64,000 bases of DNA from Rhipicephalus microplus. Its lineage: Eukaryota > Arthropoda > Arachnida > Ixodida > Ixodidae. The translations under genes were made by a program, and so were the position numbers. The stretch lies in the NCBI RefSeq assembly GCF_043290135.1, contig NC_134703.1, positions 109,129,505-109,193,504 of the forward strand, read 5' to 3'. This document shows positions 25,666-36,618 of this stretch, one piece after another. The notes under the pieces were generated by a model. It was not told the origin of the DNA. It searched no databases and saw only the letters and a program-made list of their open reading frames with translations. How positions within the stretch are numbered: position 1 is the first letter of the stretch; each line of letters begins with the position of its first letter.

Positions 25666-28656
25666 AACACTGCTCTGCAGCACATCTATGGGTGCGTGTT
25701 TATGAAAATTGCTTTGCCTGTATAATAATAAATTTTGTTTCTCACGGACTTGCCCCAGTTCTCTTTCATCACCCATTTCATAACCAATTTGACGAGCTCG
25801 ACGTTATCAGAACAGCAATTTTTTTCTTGAGGTACGGTAGATGTTTTAAACGGGCATCATCTTTGCTTCGGCGTTGCGAAAACATGTCAGGTAGGTCGTA
25901 ACTATAGAGGCCAGCTCTATAGGCACTGAAAAACCGGGATTTAGGCACCAATAATAGGTGGCCAAAACACTCTTTCAGGCTTCCAAAATTGTGAATATAG
26001 GCAGAAGAATCTTTGACAAAACTCAAATTTTCCAATAAACAGGTGTGGTATCTGTCTCTACGACATGAAAGCAAGCAAAACTGTTCTAGTTTATAAATGT
26101 ATAAACTGGTAATGATTTAGCATAAACATGCGTTTTTCCGCGGGGTTCGCAGAATACGGTCTCTCCATTTCTAGTTCAGCATGGTCAGTTAAGTGTGCAC
26201 CATCGTAGAAATATGCTTCTGGGTCTCTTTCTGTGTGCCATAGCTAAGAAGGGCTATACATGCGCAAATAGTCAGAGTGCCAGGCGCCAGAAGGATTTTT
26301 TTTGCGGCGAATTAACTTGGCCTAACCACACAGGCTCAATTTTTCTTCTGTCTGTGAACACTTTAAGGGTCGTTACACAAACTTAAGAGTTTTGAGAAGC
26401 GTAAAGGAATGAATGCACTGAGCGCTCAAGATCTCATTTACCAAGATTTCCAGTACTACGCGTGGCATAAAGAGGTGATAGGCCAAACTGAACACGGCTT
26501 CACCTTCATCTCATGGGCGTGCGCCCCAACATGGTGAAGGTGATAGAATGGTCCTGCCTATGTCAAAGTAGTACGTGACACTGCGAGAACTATTTGAGAC
26601 AACGTGTGTAATTTGTACAAACTGTTGCCTAAATAGAAGCATGAAAGTTTACAAAAATGTTAGAACACACAGGCGAAATCTATTCGCCTTATTTATTTAA
26701 TTTCATATCGAGAGAGACGCCAGACTAAGGTGCCTCCATTTTGTTTGCGTTGGTGTTCTCGCAGTTTGCGCATTGTGTCGGGGCCAGCATTCACAACGCT
26801 GGGCGTGGTTTTGGTGTATCGTCCCTAGCAGAAGATGCAGCGGTGTGACGCTGTGTATCGGGGTAAGGATACGTTATCCAAGCCAGCCTCTCCAAACGTG
26901 CGCGCAGATAGGGATCCATCCCACAAAAACTCGCAGTACAATACAAAAGAACATCGAGACGGCAGAACACCGCTTGCACACACGGGCTGACATGGGCATC
27001 TCATGCGAGTGTAGGTTACGCGCGCATGACGTGCTCATGCACGTCGTGTGATGCTCCAGCTCCGAGTGAATTTCATACCAATAGCGGGGAAGGAATTGGA
27101 CTTACGAAGTCTTCTTAGAGTTAGCGGCGAAGGTTTCAAGCTCACCTCCTGAGATTATGCTTTCGCCACTTCTAATGATCAAATTAAAATTTCTAGTGAC
27201 ACAAACCTTTTCATTGGGCAGGTAACATTTTCCACTGCCTAAATAAATATTTTCAGGTGACCCAGTGAAGCACCACATGTAAATTACAAACAAAAAACAA
27301 AAACTACATAGATATTGCTTTTTTTTATCTGCACTCTACTTCCTTACTTCCCCTGATGACTCTCCACAGTTTCGCATTCATTCTTCATCTTCCTGCCGCT
27401 GCACAGAGGCACCTCCTGCTCCCTACGCATCTGAGCGCACACTGGAAAGAGGCTGAGCAGACGACGCGACATGGATGGTATACATGTGTAGAGGCTAGTC
27501 TACCTCCCTCTTGGCTAAAATGCCTTCTGAGTTTGACAGTTCTAAATGTAACTCGTGAAAGAAAGAGTAGTTTGCACCACACAGTGTCCCGAAACCTATA
27601 TTTTGCCCGGTAACATGAATACCGGGCTCAGTGGTACTTGAAAGCAAAATTTCAGGTTAAATAGCGTTTATATAGGCATCGATTTTGAAAACAGACATTT
27701 ACAGGCACCTATACGAATTGAGGCTACTACGCCCGAAATAGGTATATATAGGCACTATAAAAGCACTATAAAAGCTCTCCTCGCCCTCTAATTTGTGCTC
27801 ACGTGTCAAAATGACACGATATGAGCACAAGAAACGAAACAGGCGTTTGCATATAATTCGGCTATAGTCATAACACTGTATATCCTTAATCAAGCATAAG
27901 ACGCACGGTCTGCCTGCTCCAAAGCTTGCTACAAAAAGATTTGTCTACCACTCCTTCGGCTCAACAATTATTTCATCTGGTTATCCTGTGAAACAAATCC
28001 GTTGTAATAGAGGGCAGTCCCCATACTTGAGATACATACTATTGCTATTTGCAACTGGCCATTTGCTGATGCGCCATTCAATGCGGTGGCTGACTCGTGC
28101 CTTCCTTTCTACATTCTACGCCACGCCGTTTCTTATAGGTTAGTGTGCTTGGAATAAGCGTGCATGTTTAGTGTAGAACGCCTGTCCGTTCACAGTATTG
28201 CGGCCTGGCTGCCCGCATTTTCAAGGCATTCTACGAAACACAAGAAGCAACAAAAAAGACGCGTACATCTACCCACACGACGAGCTGGAGTAAACGTGTC
28301 GCAGGGAGGTGAGGGTATCGGTTGAATGTTGCGTAATTGAGTATGGTTTGTAAAATGCTTAATTGTCATTTCGACTTCATTATTTCTATTTATTGAATGA
28401 AGGAGAAGCGCTGCCCTCAACGAGCGATGTGACACTGTTGTTGGGTTGTACCACACTGCTGCTTGAAGGTACTGTTGCTTCCATCGCATCTACACGAGTC
28501 AAGAAAAGCGTCAAGTCAAACAAAAGCTATGTAAAGACGCCTTTGACTGAATTCGAAACGCGCGATCTGGTGCCTACGTATACCGGTTAACTGGTGAACG
28601 GCTGTGCAGCGCGAGAAGTTAGTTTTTTACTAGCAGACGCTGCCTGCAACGGCCTT
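25666..28656. other. Interior of foldback element, no gene recognised
   Basis: About 3 kb with no frame above 100 codons that I can assign. Recurrent ataggcac motifs occur near 25917-25960 and 27670-27760, at either side of a 1.8-kb block, and could mark the edges of a further, decayed insertion. Confidence 0.4.
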
Positions 28657-30524
28657 CAAGTTAATGTTCTCTCAATGACGTTTCGTTTGATATTCATGAA
28701 AGCACGTTAGAGAGTGCTTGCATGACTGTTAGTCGTGATGACGTCACGTGAGTCAATAGTGATCAAGTCGGTTGGCCGAGTCATAAGTATAACATTATTG
28801 CTCTCTCACAGACGTTTCGTTCGATATGCATTAAAACAGGTTAGGACAGCGCGTGCGTGTGTGATAGACGTGATGACGTCACATGAGTCACTAGTATTCA
28901 CGTCGCTAGGCCTAGTGAGAGCATTCAAGTTATTACTCTCTCTAAGACGTTTCGTTTGATATGCATGAAGGCAGGTTACAGAGTGCTTGCGTGGGTGTCA
29001 GGCATGATGACGTCACGCCAGTCACTAGTGATGACGTCACTGGGCCTTGTGACAGCGTTCAAGTTATTACTCTCTCAAAGACATTTCGTTTGATATGCAT
29101 GAAGACAGGTTTGGACACCGCGTGCGTGGGTGTCAGGCATGATGACGTCACGCCAGTCACTAGTGATGACGTCACTGGGCCTTGTGACAGCGTTCAAGTT
29201 ATTACTCTCTCAAAGACATTTCGTTTGATATGCATGAAGACAGGTTTGGACACTGCGTGCGTGTGTGATAGGCGTGCTGACGTCACGCCAGTCACTAGTG
29301 ATGACGTCACTGGGCCTTGTGACAGCGTTCAAGTTATTACTCTCTCAAAGACATTTCGTTTGATATGCATGAAGACAGGTTTGGACACTGCGTGTGCGTG
29401 TGATAGGCGTAATGACGTCACGTGAGTCACTAGTGATGACGTCACGCGGCCTAGTGCCAGCATTCAAGTTATTACCCTTTCAAAGACGTTTTGTTTGATA
29501 TGCATGAAGGCACATTATAGAGTGCTTGCGTGAGTCTTAGGCGAGATGACGTCACGCCAGTCACTAGTGATGACGTCACAGGGCCTTGTGACAGCGTTCA
29601 AGTTATTACTCTCTCAAACACGTTTCATTTGATATGTATGAACTCAGGTTAGACGCTGCGTGCGTGGCTGTCAAACGCGATGACGTCACACGAGTCACTA
29701 GTGATCACGTCACTCTACCGATTGACAGCGTTCAATTTATTAGACTCTCGAAGACGTTTCGTTTGGTATACATGATGGCAGGTTAGACATTGCGTGCGTG
29801 GGTGATAGGCGTGATGACGTCACCTAAATCTCAAGTGATCAAGTCAGTTGGCCGAGTCATAGGTAACACGTTATCGCTCTCTCAAAGACGTTTCGTTTTG
29901 GTATGCATGTCGGTAGGCGAGTAAATTACGTGTGCGGGTGATATTTGTGATGACGTCCCCTGAGGAACTGGTTATCAGGTGACTTGGCCGAGTTTTAGGT
30001 ATCAAGATCCCGCCCTTTGAAAGACGTTTCATTTGATATGTATGACGGAAGGTTAAGACAGTGCGTGCGTGGGTGATATGCGTGAGGACGTCACCTAAGT
30101 CACTCGTGATGAGATCCTTGGCCTGGTTAATAATTATCAAGTTATTACTGTGTGGACGGCTTTTCCTTTGATATGTATGTCGAAGGTGTGAATAGTGCTT
30201 ACGCGAGTGATAGGCGTGATAAAGTCGCGCGAGTCGCATTGTGTCACTAGTGACTCATTCATGGCTTTTCCCTGTTAAATTCACTCCTAAGCTATTCACT
30301 CCACGCATTCCCGAAAATTCTGGGTCGTTTTGAAGTCACAATGTCATCAGGATTAAATTCACTGGCGTCCGGATTAAATCGGCTGGCGGTTGGATTAATT
30401 TCAGTGGCACTTGGATTAAAATAAATGGCACCTGGATTAATTTCAGTGGCGGCTGGATTAAATTGACTGGCGCCTAGATTAATTTGGCTGGCGCTTGGAT
30501 TAAATTGAGCGGGAAATCCTGTAG
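28657..30524 (-). repeat. Right inverted arm of foldback element
   Basis: Mirror image of the left arm: 134-bp units from 28657 to about 30240, then the 21-bp array at 30345-30512. Unit order and even unit-specific variants (for example the diverged ggaaaagccgtccacac unit next to the 21-bp array) correspond between arms. That indicates duplication or gene conversion of whole arms, not independent expansion. Confidence 0.92.
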
Positions 30525-30895
30525 CAGCTGCATGGTTCAAGCAAACGTGGCTGTTGTAGTGAGTAAAAGTATTTCTTGTTGTCTGTGGCTTCAACGCAAA
30601 CTTTGCGATAAGAACCTCGAACGTGAAATAGCACAAATGCTGATTAGAACTGGTGATTGGTATCTGCTGATTCTATCTAAAGATACGATGTATGGCGCGC
30701 GCGACAGCGGGTGACAGCGTACGTCTATGTTGCGCCTGAACCATAGAAGGTCATGTCATTATTGATTCAAGTATGGAAGCTTTAGAAATATTTATATAAC
30801 ACCATGGCACACCTGCTTCTTGCCAGTGTATTGCCAGACGTAATCTGCAACAACACACGACTGATAATGAAGCAGGACGGACAAATGAAGACCTA
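30525..30895. other. No gene recognised
   Basis: Right flank of the foldback element. Confidence 0.4.
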
Positions 30896-31033
30896 ACCGA
30901 AACGTAGGAGGCGAAGCTCGCCCTCGAGGACCTGGAAGACCAACAACAACTCGTCGCCAGGGCCAAGAGGGCAGTAGAAGCCAAAGGGTTCCTGGAATTA
31001 GGAGCCCTCCCACCTCAGGGTGACACCGGGCAT
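30896..31033 (+). pseudogene. Possible LINE ORF2 C-terminal remnant
   Basis: The frame gaggcgaagctcgcc onward reads as an uninterrupted, amphipathic stretch (LALEDLEDQQQLVARAKRA) followed by a Gly/Pro tail. It resembles the helical tail found at the end of some arthropod LINE ORF2 proteins. There is no further support. Confidence 0.3.
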
Positions 31034-31547
31034 TGCTCGAGGCACTGTTTCAAAAATAATCGTTCACTTCTCTCTCTATCTCTATACGCGGGCACTTTCG
31101 CACTAGGCTGCATTATTTATTTACTCTAGTCACCCGTTCGTCATCAGCAGCACTCACAGGACAATTCCCGTAACCCAGGGAGGCTGGGTCTCTATAGTGG
31201 CTCTTGTATGCGAATTTCTTTTTCAGCACGTGCCAGAGTCTCCGGAGTTGCTCGCGGGAAAGTACAAATTGACCCAATGACGCTCATCGCTGAGCAAAAC
31301 AAGCTTCGTGTCATCACGTGTTGGCCACGACGCCGTCGACGCAAAGGGTGGAGGTTCCTTTATGGAGACTTCACGCGTCATAGACGTACGAAAAAAAAGT
31401 GTCGTCGTCGGCGTCTCCACGCCCGCGTTTTCTGTCGCAAGACCATGACGTCCCCAACAGCCACCAACCACTTTAGGTGCATTTAAAGGTGAGCCGCGCG
31501 CGATAATTGGGCCGGCAAACGGAGATAATTGTGAGAGGCAGTGTGCG

Positions 31548-31646
31548 TATATATACGTATAATTCGCTGTACGCAGACCTTGCCGAGGCGAAACAACAGC
31601 TATCACTCTCTCAGACAAGCACATACGAGCATCACAGTCGAACTAA
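31548..31646 (+). promoter_or_regulatory. TATA-like box and possible first exon
   Basis: gtatatatacgtata at 31548-31562 is followed by a GC-balanced leader and a good donor-like aaggtgaat at about 31645-31653. It could be the promoter and non-coding first exon of a plus-strand gene whose next exon is not recognised, or the promoter of a solo LTR. Speculative. Confidence 0.25.
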
Positions 31647-31986
31647 GGTGAATTGCACGGCATTAACGTGTTACACATGGATAAAAACAGAGAAGAAGAA
31701 GTGGGGGAGAGAGTTAACGAAAATATTCCCGTACACAGGGGAACCGGAGAGGAAGAGACGGAAGGTGCGGAGGATACCTGACAGGAAGGTAGATGCGGTA
31801 AGCGAGAGTTGGGCTGAAGGTGTGTCGGAAGAAGAGAGGGCTCCTTTTCAAAGCGAGAGCGAGACGATGCGAACTGTCATCGGCCGGCCGGCGCTGTATT
31901 GACACGGCAACGGTCGTGACGCGAAAGCCCCGTCGCAGCGCGTCTATGAGAGAAACGGGAGCGCCGAACGCAACAACTCCGATATC

Positions 31987-32044
31987 CGAAGTCGGCCTTG
32001 TTAAACCCACGCGCGACACGTGTGCTTTAACAAGGCCGACTTCG
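31987..32044. other. 19-bp perfect inverted repeat with 20-nt loop
   Basis: cgaagtcggccttgttaaa at 31987-32005 is exactly inverted at 32026-32044. The loop contains gcgcgacacgtgtgc. It sits in a GC-rich 31.7-32.3 kb stretch with overlapping open frames on both strands. It may be a hairpin RNA precursor, a cruciform site, or the ends of a tiny MITE. Confidence 0.85.
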
Positions 32045-32365
32045 ACGGTGCCGCGTGAAACGAAGGACACGCTGGGATGCTCGAGCGCGGCTTCATTTCC
32101 GTCACGTCCTCGCCGGCGTCGTTCCCTCGCCCACGACAATCTCGCGAACGCGAGCCTCGCTCCGAGGTCCCCGCAAAGACCGCGCGTGGCTTCCATAAAC
32201 GTCTACGCCTGTCTGTGCACGCACCGAAAGCGATGGCAGGGCTGCAAAATGGAAGCGTAGGCTGACACGGAAACAAACGCTCCGCCATACGGACCGTCGG
32301 CTTCCAGAAGAGTTGACATTCGTTTTTCAGCTCTGGCAATCACAGCTTTTATAAAGGAAAGAGGA

Positions 32366-32495
32366 AGTGGTGTGCTTTAATAGTATCTGGGTTTTTACGT
32401 TCCAAAAACACGAGATGATTATGAGAGACGCCGTAGTGGAGGGCTCCAGAAATTTCGACGATCTGGCGTTCTTTAACGTACAATGGCATCGCACA
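32366..32495 (-). mobile_element. 5'-truncated Ruka-related SINE (second subfamily)
   Basis: The 3' half only: tail-side gggtttttacgttccaaaaaca, the gattatgagagacgccgtagtggaggg block and gttctttaacgt, then the match fades near 32490. The tRNA-like head is missing. Confidence 0.7.
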
Positions 32496-32699
32496 GTCCA
32501 CGAGCACGACTCGTTCGCTGGATTCCGTGCCGACCGGTTCTGCCCTCGCGATCTCCGACGACAGCGCAGCTCTGCCGACTGGGTTGGTCCTACGCCACCT
32601 CCTGCCGCCGCTCCCCGACGACGACGACAGCGTAGCTCTGGCCGACTGGATTAGCCCTACGCCATCTCCTGTCGCTGACAAGAGCTCTCGCCAGTGGTG

Positions 32700-32960
32700 C
32701 CCCGTCCTCAGACTCCTGCAACCGTGTCCATCTGTCCTGTCTTCTCTTTACTTCCGTCGTTCCCTGTCCCTGCGCCTCACTCTCTCCTTCCTCTCTTGCT
32801 ATCTCACTATCTTTTAATCCTATACTTTTATTCCCTTCTCTACCCCCATCCCTCGTGAGCTACTGTTGAGGTGTCCTTATCCTGAGCGACAGTTACGGGG
32901 CTCACTTTCCTCTTCTTTTTATTTATAATCACTTCCCCTCCTTTCCCCTACCATTTCGCA
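32700..32960 (+). mobile_element. I-clade-like LINE 3' untranslated tail
   Basis: Pyrimidine-rich sequence with ctcactatcttttaatcc, ccatccctcgtgagctactgttgaggtgtc and cctgagcgacagttacgggg. A diverged second copy of the same tail is at 42955-43110. No coding part can be recognised beside it. Confidence 0.55.
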
Positions 32961-33056
32961 AGTGGCGTGCTTTTCAAGCACGTCTCGAACTTTTCCACGG
33001 CATTGGCTAAAATCGAAAGTTTGTGCCTGCGCGTGTACACGCCGAAGAAAGACGTT

Positions 33057-33300
33057 AAGCCTGCTGTGGTGGCCTTAGTGGCAATGGGGCTCGGCTGCTG
33101 ATCGGAAGGTTGCGGGATCGAATCCCGGTGGCGTGGACCGTATTTCGACGAATGTGAAATGCGGGAGACGTGCGTGGTTAGATTTAGGCGCTCGTAAAAG
33201 AACTCCAGATGGTCGAAATTTCCGAGACCCCCCCCCCCCCTAGAAAGCATCTGTGATAATCATATTCCGGTTTTGGGACGTAAAACACCAACAATTAATA
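33057..33300 (+). mobile_element. Ruka-related SINE (second subfamily), full length
   Basis: The head gcctgctgtggtggccttag with a B-box-like gggatcgaatcccgg (about 33113-33127) is followed by the body with a C14 run and the 3' block gataatcatattccggttttgggacg. No clear target duplication. Confidence 0.8.
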
Positions 33301-33398
33301 TTGTAAAGAAACATGCTGCGAAGAACCATTGGGCACACGCCTGTTCTGCCTCACACTGATTTAACGCTGGACAGGGTGTAGCATTGAAGCACAATAGT

Positions 33399-33399
33399 A

Positions 33400-33477
<78 letters not shown>
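33399..33477. repeat. (AAT)n microsatellite
   Basis: Pure trinucleotide run. The poly-Ile segment of the open frame 33361-33780 on the minus strand comes from it. Confidence 0.97.
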
Positions 33478-33478
<1 letters not shown>

Positions 33479-33485
33479 CCACGAT

Positions 33486-33780
33486 TGAACAGCGACATTT
33501 GTCTGGTATTGCTAGAAATTAGTTGCTGTTTACTAAGGAGTCTTGGGTATGACTCATTAGCCGTGTCAATGACACGCTGGCGTTTCACGTACTCGCACGA
33601 AATAAGGAAAACGGCCATGAGAGTTCTACGATAAAGAATAAAAGTTGATGAGTCTCCACTGATACAGTATTGTTTAAGAACGTCATCATTCCTAATTTCG
33701 CGATGAAACGGTAACATTATTGCCGCAAATGAAAATAGAAGTTCATCTCTTATTGCCGCCGTATCCTCCAAGTGCGCCAA
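33486..33780 (-). other. Unrecognised open frame next to (AAT)n
   Basis: From an ATG at 33780 the minus strand stays open for about 98 codons of non-repetitive sequence (for example RRTLMAVFLISCEYVKRQR) before entering the poly-Ile microsatellite. I do not recognise a domain. It may be part of a dispersed repeat to which the (AAT)n belongs. Confidence 0.25.
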
Positions 33781-34980
33781 TATACACTCATTACGTCAAA
33801 TGTATCGAAGTATTTTTTTGTCTTTAAGTCATTTCCGCGGAGCGAAGGTTTCGAAAATGCATTACGTACCAACCTCGAACATCGCGTCTTCCCCCCGCGT
33901 CGTCAGCCCCCCAACAAATGGCGTTCTGTAGAGTCATTCATTTATTCTATCAGCTTGCAATGTATCTTTTTACTAACACAGACAATTTGTTTAAATGCTT
34001 TTAAAGAGCCGTCCTATAAGTGATTTAAGCACCGATAAAAACACGTTTCCAGTAAACGCACTGCATACACGCTCTCAAACTCCGATATCACAGTCGGAGC
34101 GTCGCCATTTTCACGAGAGGGGCAGCAAGGAAAGCGGCGGAAGACGAAGTAAATATATGTATTTATTGAGGGAGGCCTACAAAACGAATGACGGTTAGTA
34201 TGAACAGCCGACTCTGTACATTAAGCAGAACAGCACGGCGACGGCTGAATTTTGCTTGGACGGTCCCCGTAACTGATGTCACAAAAAACGCCTTTTCACG
34301 TTTAGTGGAAGTAAAACTAAGAGTTTGGAAAGCATTTCCAGCACGTCAAAACCTATTTAGTCTTCGTAGTTTTTCAAAACTTCTGGACGAGACGGCAAAG
34401 CCGCATCTTCGAGCATTGATTCAGGTGTCTCTTTTCCTCCCTCCTCCGTGCACACCGTCCTCCATCGGATCAGCAGCAACCCGCGTAACGCCCACAACGC
34501 TCGGCCAACCATGCGCAATCATATGCGGTGTCTTTCAATGCAGCGACCACTGACGCTGGTTGTCCACCGGAGCGCGCTCCTGTACGAGTTTTCGCGGCGG
34601 GAGACAGCCCGGTTATATGTTGTTGATCCTTTTAGCAATGTACTCGTATTGCGCATTGTGCAGGCGGAATGCATGCGAATATCTTGAGGTCTAGAAATTT
34701 CAGACATTTTGAGAAGGCGGCTAATGGGAAACAGTTAGGACGATATCATCACCTTAATTATCTAAGGCCGGTCCACTTTTCGCAAGACGTGAGTTAATAA
34801 TTTATCAGTAGTTTTTGTATGTTATGCGTGTATATCTATATTCTTCATTTACAAATATTTCTTCTGGTTCAGCGTGAACGCTTCTTATATATGTTGTGTT
34901 GATTTCACAACACACAATTTCTTGTTTTTCTGCTTCTCAACCTGTACATGCTGTTATATTGACAGCGTTTGTTTTGCTCC
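33781..34980. other. No gene recognised
   Basis: Includes an unassigned plus frame 34188-34553 (121 codons, no domain). Confidence 0.35.
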
Positions 34981-35551
34981 CCTTTAAGGGGCCCTGCAAC
35001 ACTTTTTGAGCATGGCCAGAAAACGCTGCCGATAGGTAGTAGAGGCTCCCGAACAGACACGAGCCAAATATTAAAGCGCAGCACGCGGCCTAGAATTCAC
35101 AATAAATTATCAAAGTCAGCCAAAAATAGCTTTCTCTTCTCTCGACAAATCACGGAACTAAGCCCAGTAAGCCCATCTACCAGCATTGACTGATATGAAC
35201 ATGACGCGCTCGGTTGTTACAGAGGCAGCCGCGAGAGGCCGTCACTAGTCCACGCGTGCGCGCGCGATCGCACTGAGAAAGCCGCGTATTCTTTAAAAAA
35301 ATGCTCAATGTCACGAGGCGCGAGTGACGTTTTTTGTTTGCCCCTCCCATCCCTCCCTGCTAAGCTTCCAGCACTTTCGTGGGGACGCAAAAGAGAGAAT
35401 GTGATTGGAGCGTGTGAGAAATATTTGTAACTCCACTCGTACTGGCCGGATTTTTCACAGTTTTGAGGCGTTCAATTTGTTAGGTAATACGCTTTTCCAG
35501 TGAATTAATTCTCTGGTTACTCAAAAAAGTGTTTCAGGGCCCCTTTAAAGG
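34981..35551. mobile_element. MITE with about 28-bp terminal inverted repeats
   Basis: Left end cctttaaggggccctgcaac; right end, on the other strand, cctttaaaggggccctgaaa, continuing into acactttttt in both. About 570 bp, non-coding. Its right end abuts the related element that follows. Confidence 0.85.
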
Positions 35552-36618
35552 TACACTGCAACACTTTTCCAAGTAACCATGAAATGGATTCACTAAAGGA
35601 GCTTATAGCCACAAGAATTTATGGCCGCATCAGTTTTAAGAATCTGTGTAGCACGAGCGCAGTTACAAATGGTGTCATCGTTTGGCAGATTCGGAGTGGC
35701 CGACGAACTCTGCGCCGGAGCACTCCACTTTGGCGGAGGGCAACAGGATAAATCTGCCAATGGAACACACGCGCTCCCTCTGGGTCAAGTGGCAGGATCA
35801 GCATGGAACGCGATATGCGCGTCTCTATCACTTGAGTGGACACGCTGCGCACAGCGACGCCACGCTAGCAAAACGTGAGCTCCGGCGCGAGGCGCAACTG
35901 TTGCGAGCGCCATCCGTTAGCGCGCTCGAAGTCGGCACCGTTTCAAGGCATGGGGCGCTTGCGACTTCCGGCCGAATCCACCGATTTTCACGGAGCAGAA
36001 AAAGTTGCTCCGTGGAGTGGATCTCGCGACAGAGCTGCTCCAGATCTGCCAATGAAACATACAGGGAGCGCTCTCAATCTGCAAATGGAATGGACTTGCT
36101 CCGTATGGAGCAAAAAAAGTATTAGCGGAAGGGCTCCGAATCTGCCAATGGATGACACCAAAAGATTTGTTGCACGCCGAGATCGCATTATCTCTTCTCT
36201 CATTCGAAAGAAAACACTGGAAGGTGAGTAGGGAAGGATGGCACGGGGAAAGAAAATACGTCATACACGCCTCGTGACCTTGAGCACCTTTTCTCTTCCT
36301 TGAATGCGCGGCTTTTCAGTGCGATCTCGCGCACCCGCGTGGACAAGTCGTGGCCTCCCGTGGCGGTCCCAGTAACCACAGAGCGCGCCATGCTCAAATC
36401 AGCCAATGGCTAATGCTCGGCCTGTGACGAAGCGATATTTTGAGCATGTAGCGTCATTTATTGAGATAAGAGGAAGCGATATTTACCCGAATGAGAATTT
36501 CTTGTGAATTTTCGTCCGCGTGCTGCACTATAGTATCTGGCTCGTGTGTTCTCAAAAGCCTCTACAACCAATCGGCAGCTTTTTCGGACCACGCTGAGAG
36601 TGTTGCAGGGCCTTTTTA
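35543..36618. mobile_element. MITE of related family, carrying a nested element
   Basis: Left end ctttaaaggtacactgcaac and right end (other strand) aaaaaggccctgcaacac frame about 1.07 kb. The outer parts match the copy at 11041-11480. The middle (35670-36160) is a separate inverted-repeat element absent from the 11-kb copy. Confidence 0.75.
35670..36160. mobile_element. Nested inverted-repeat element inside the MITE
   Basis: Ends: tggtgtcatcgtttggcaga at 35670-35689 and, on the other strand, tggtgtcatccattggcaga from 36160, both continuing as ttcggag. Internal repeats of the form aatctgccaatggaaca occur at about 35750, 36042, 36072 and 36138. Non-coding despite several 70-150-codon frames. 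Confidence 0.8.

Larger units (their letters stand above)
23247..30524. mobile_element. 7.3-kb foldback element with 1.9-kb inverted arms
   Basis: The left arm (23247-25142) and right arm (28657-30524) are reverse complements over almost their whole length. The outer boundary is the same in both, at ctacagg next to the ttcccgctcaattt block. Each arm has an outer array of 21-bp units and an inner array of about twelve 134-bp units. The 3.5-kb interior begins with the C-terminal half of an IS630/Tc1-type transposase. The architecture (long inverted repeats made of tandem units around a small coding core) recalls Drosophila foldback (FB) elements. No target duplication could be seen outside the ends. 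Confidence 0.85.

Noticed and set aside
24346..29425. 100-154-codon frames across the foldback arms
   Set aside because: The 134-bp unit is not a multiple of three, so repeats change frame; the frames are repeats of the same satellite sequence.
31714..32260. Overlapping 146-160-codon frames on both strands
   Set aside because: GC-rich composition opens several frames at once; no domain seen on either strand.
32527..32817. 96-codon frame before the LINE tail
   Set aside because: Possibly LINE ORF debris, but no recognisable motif.
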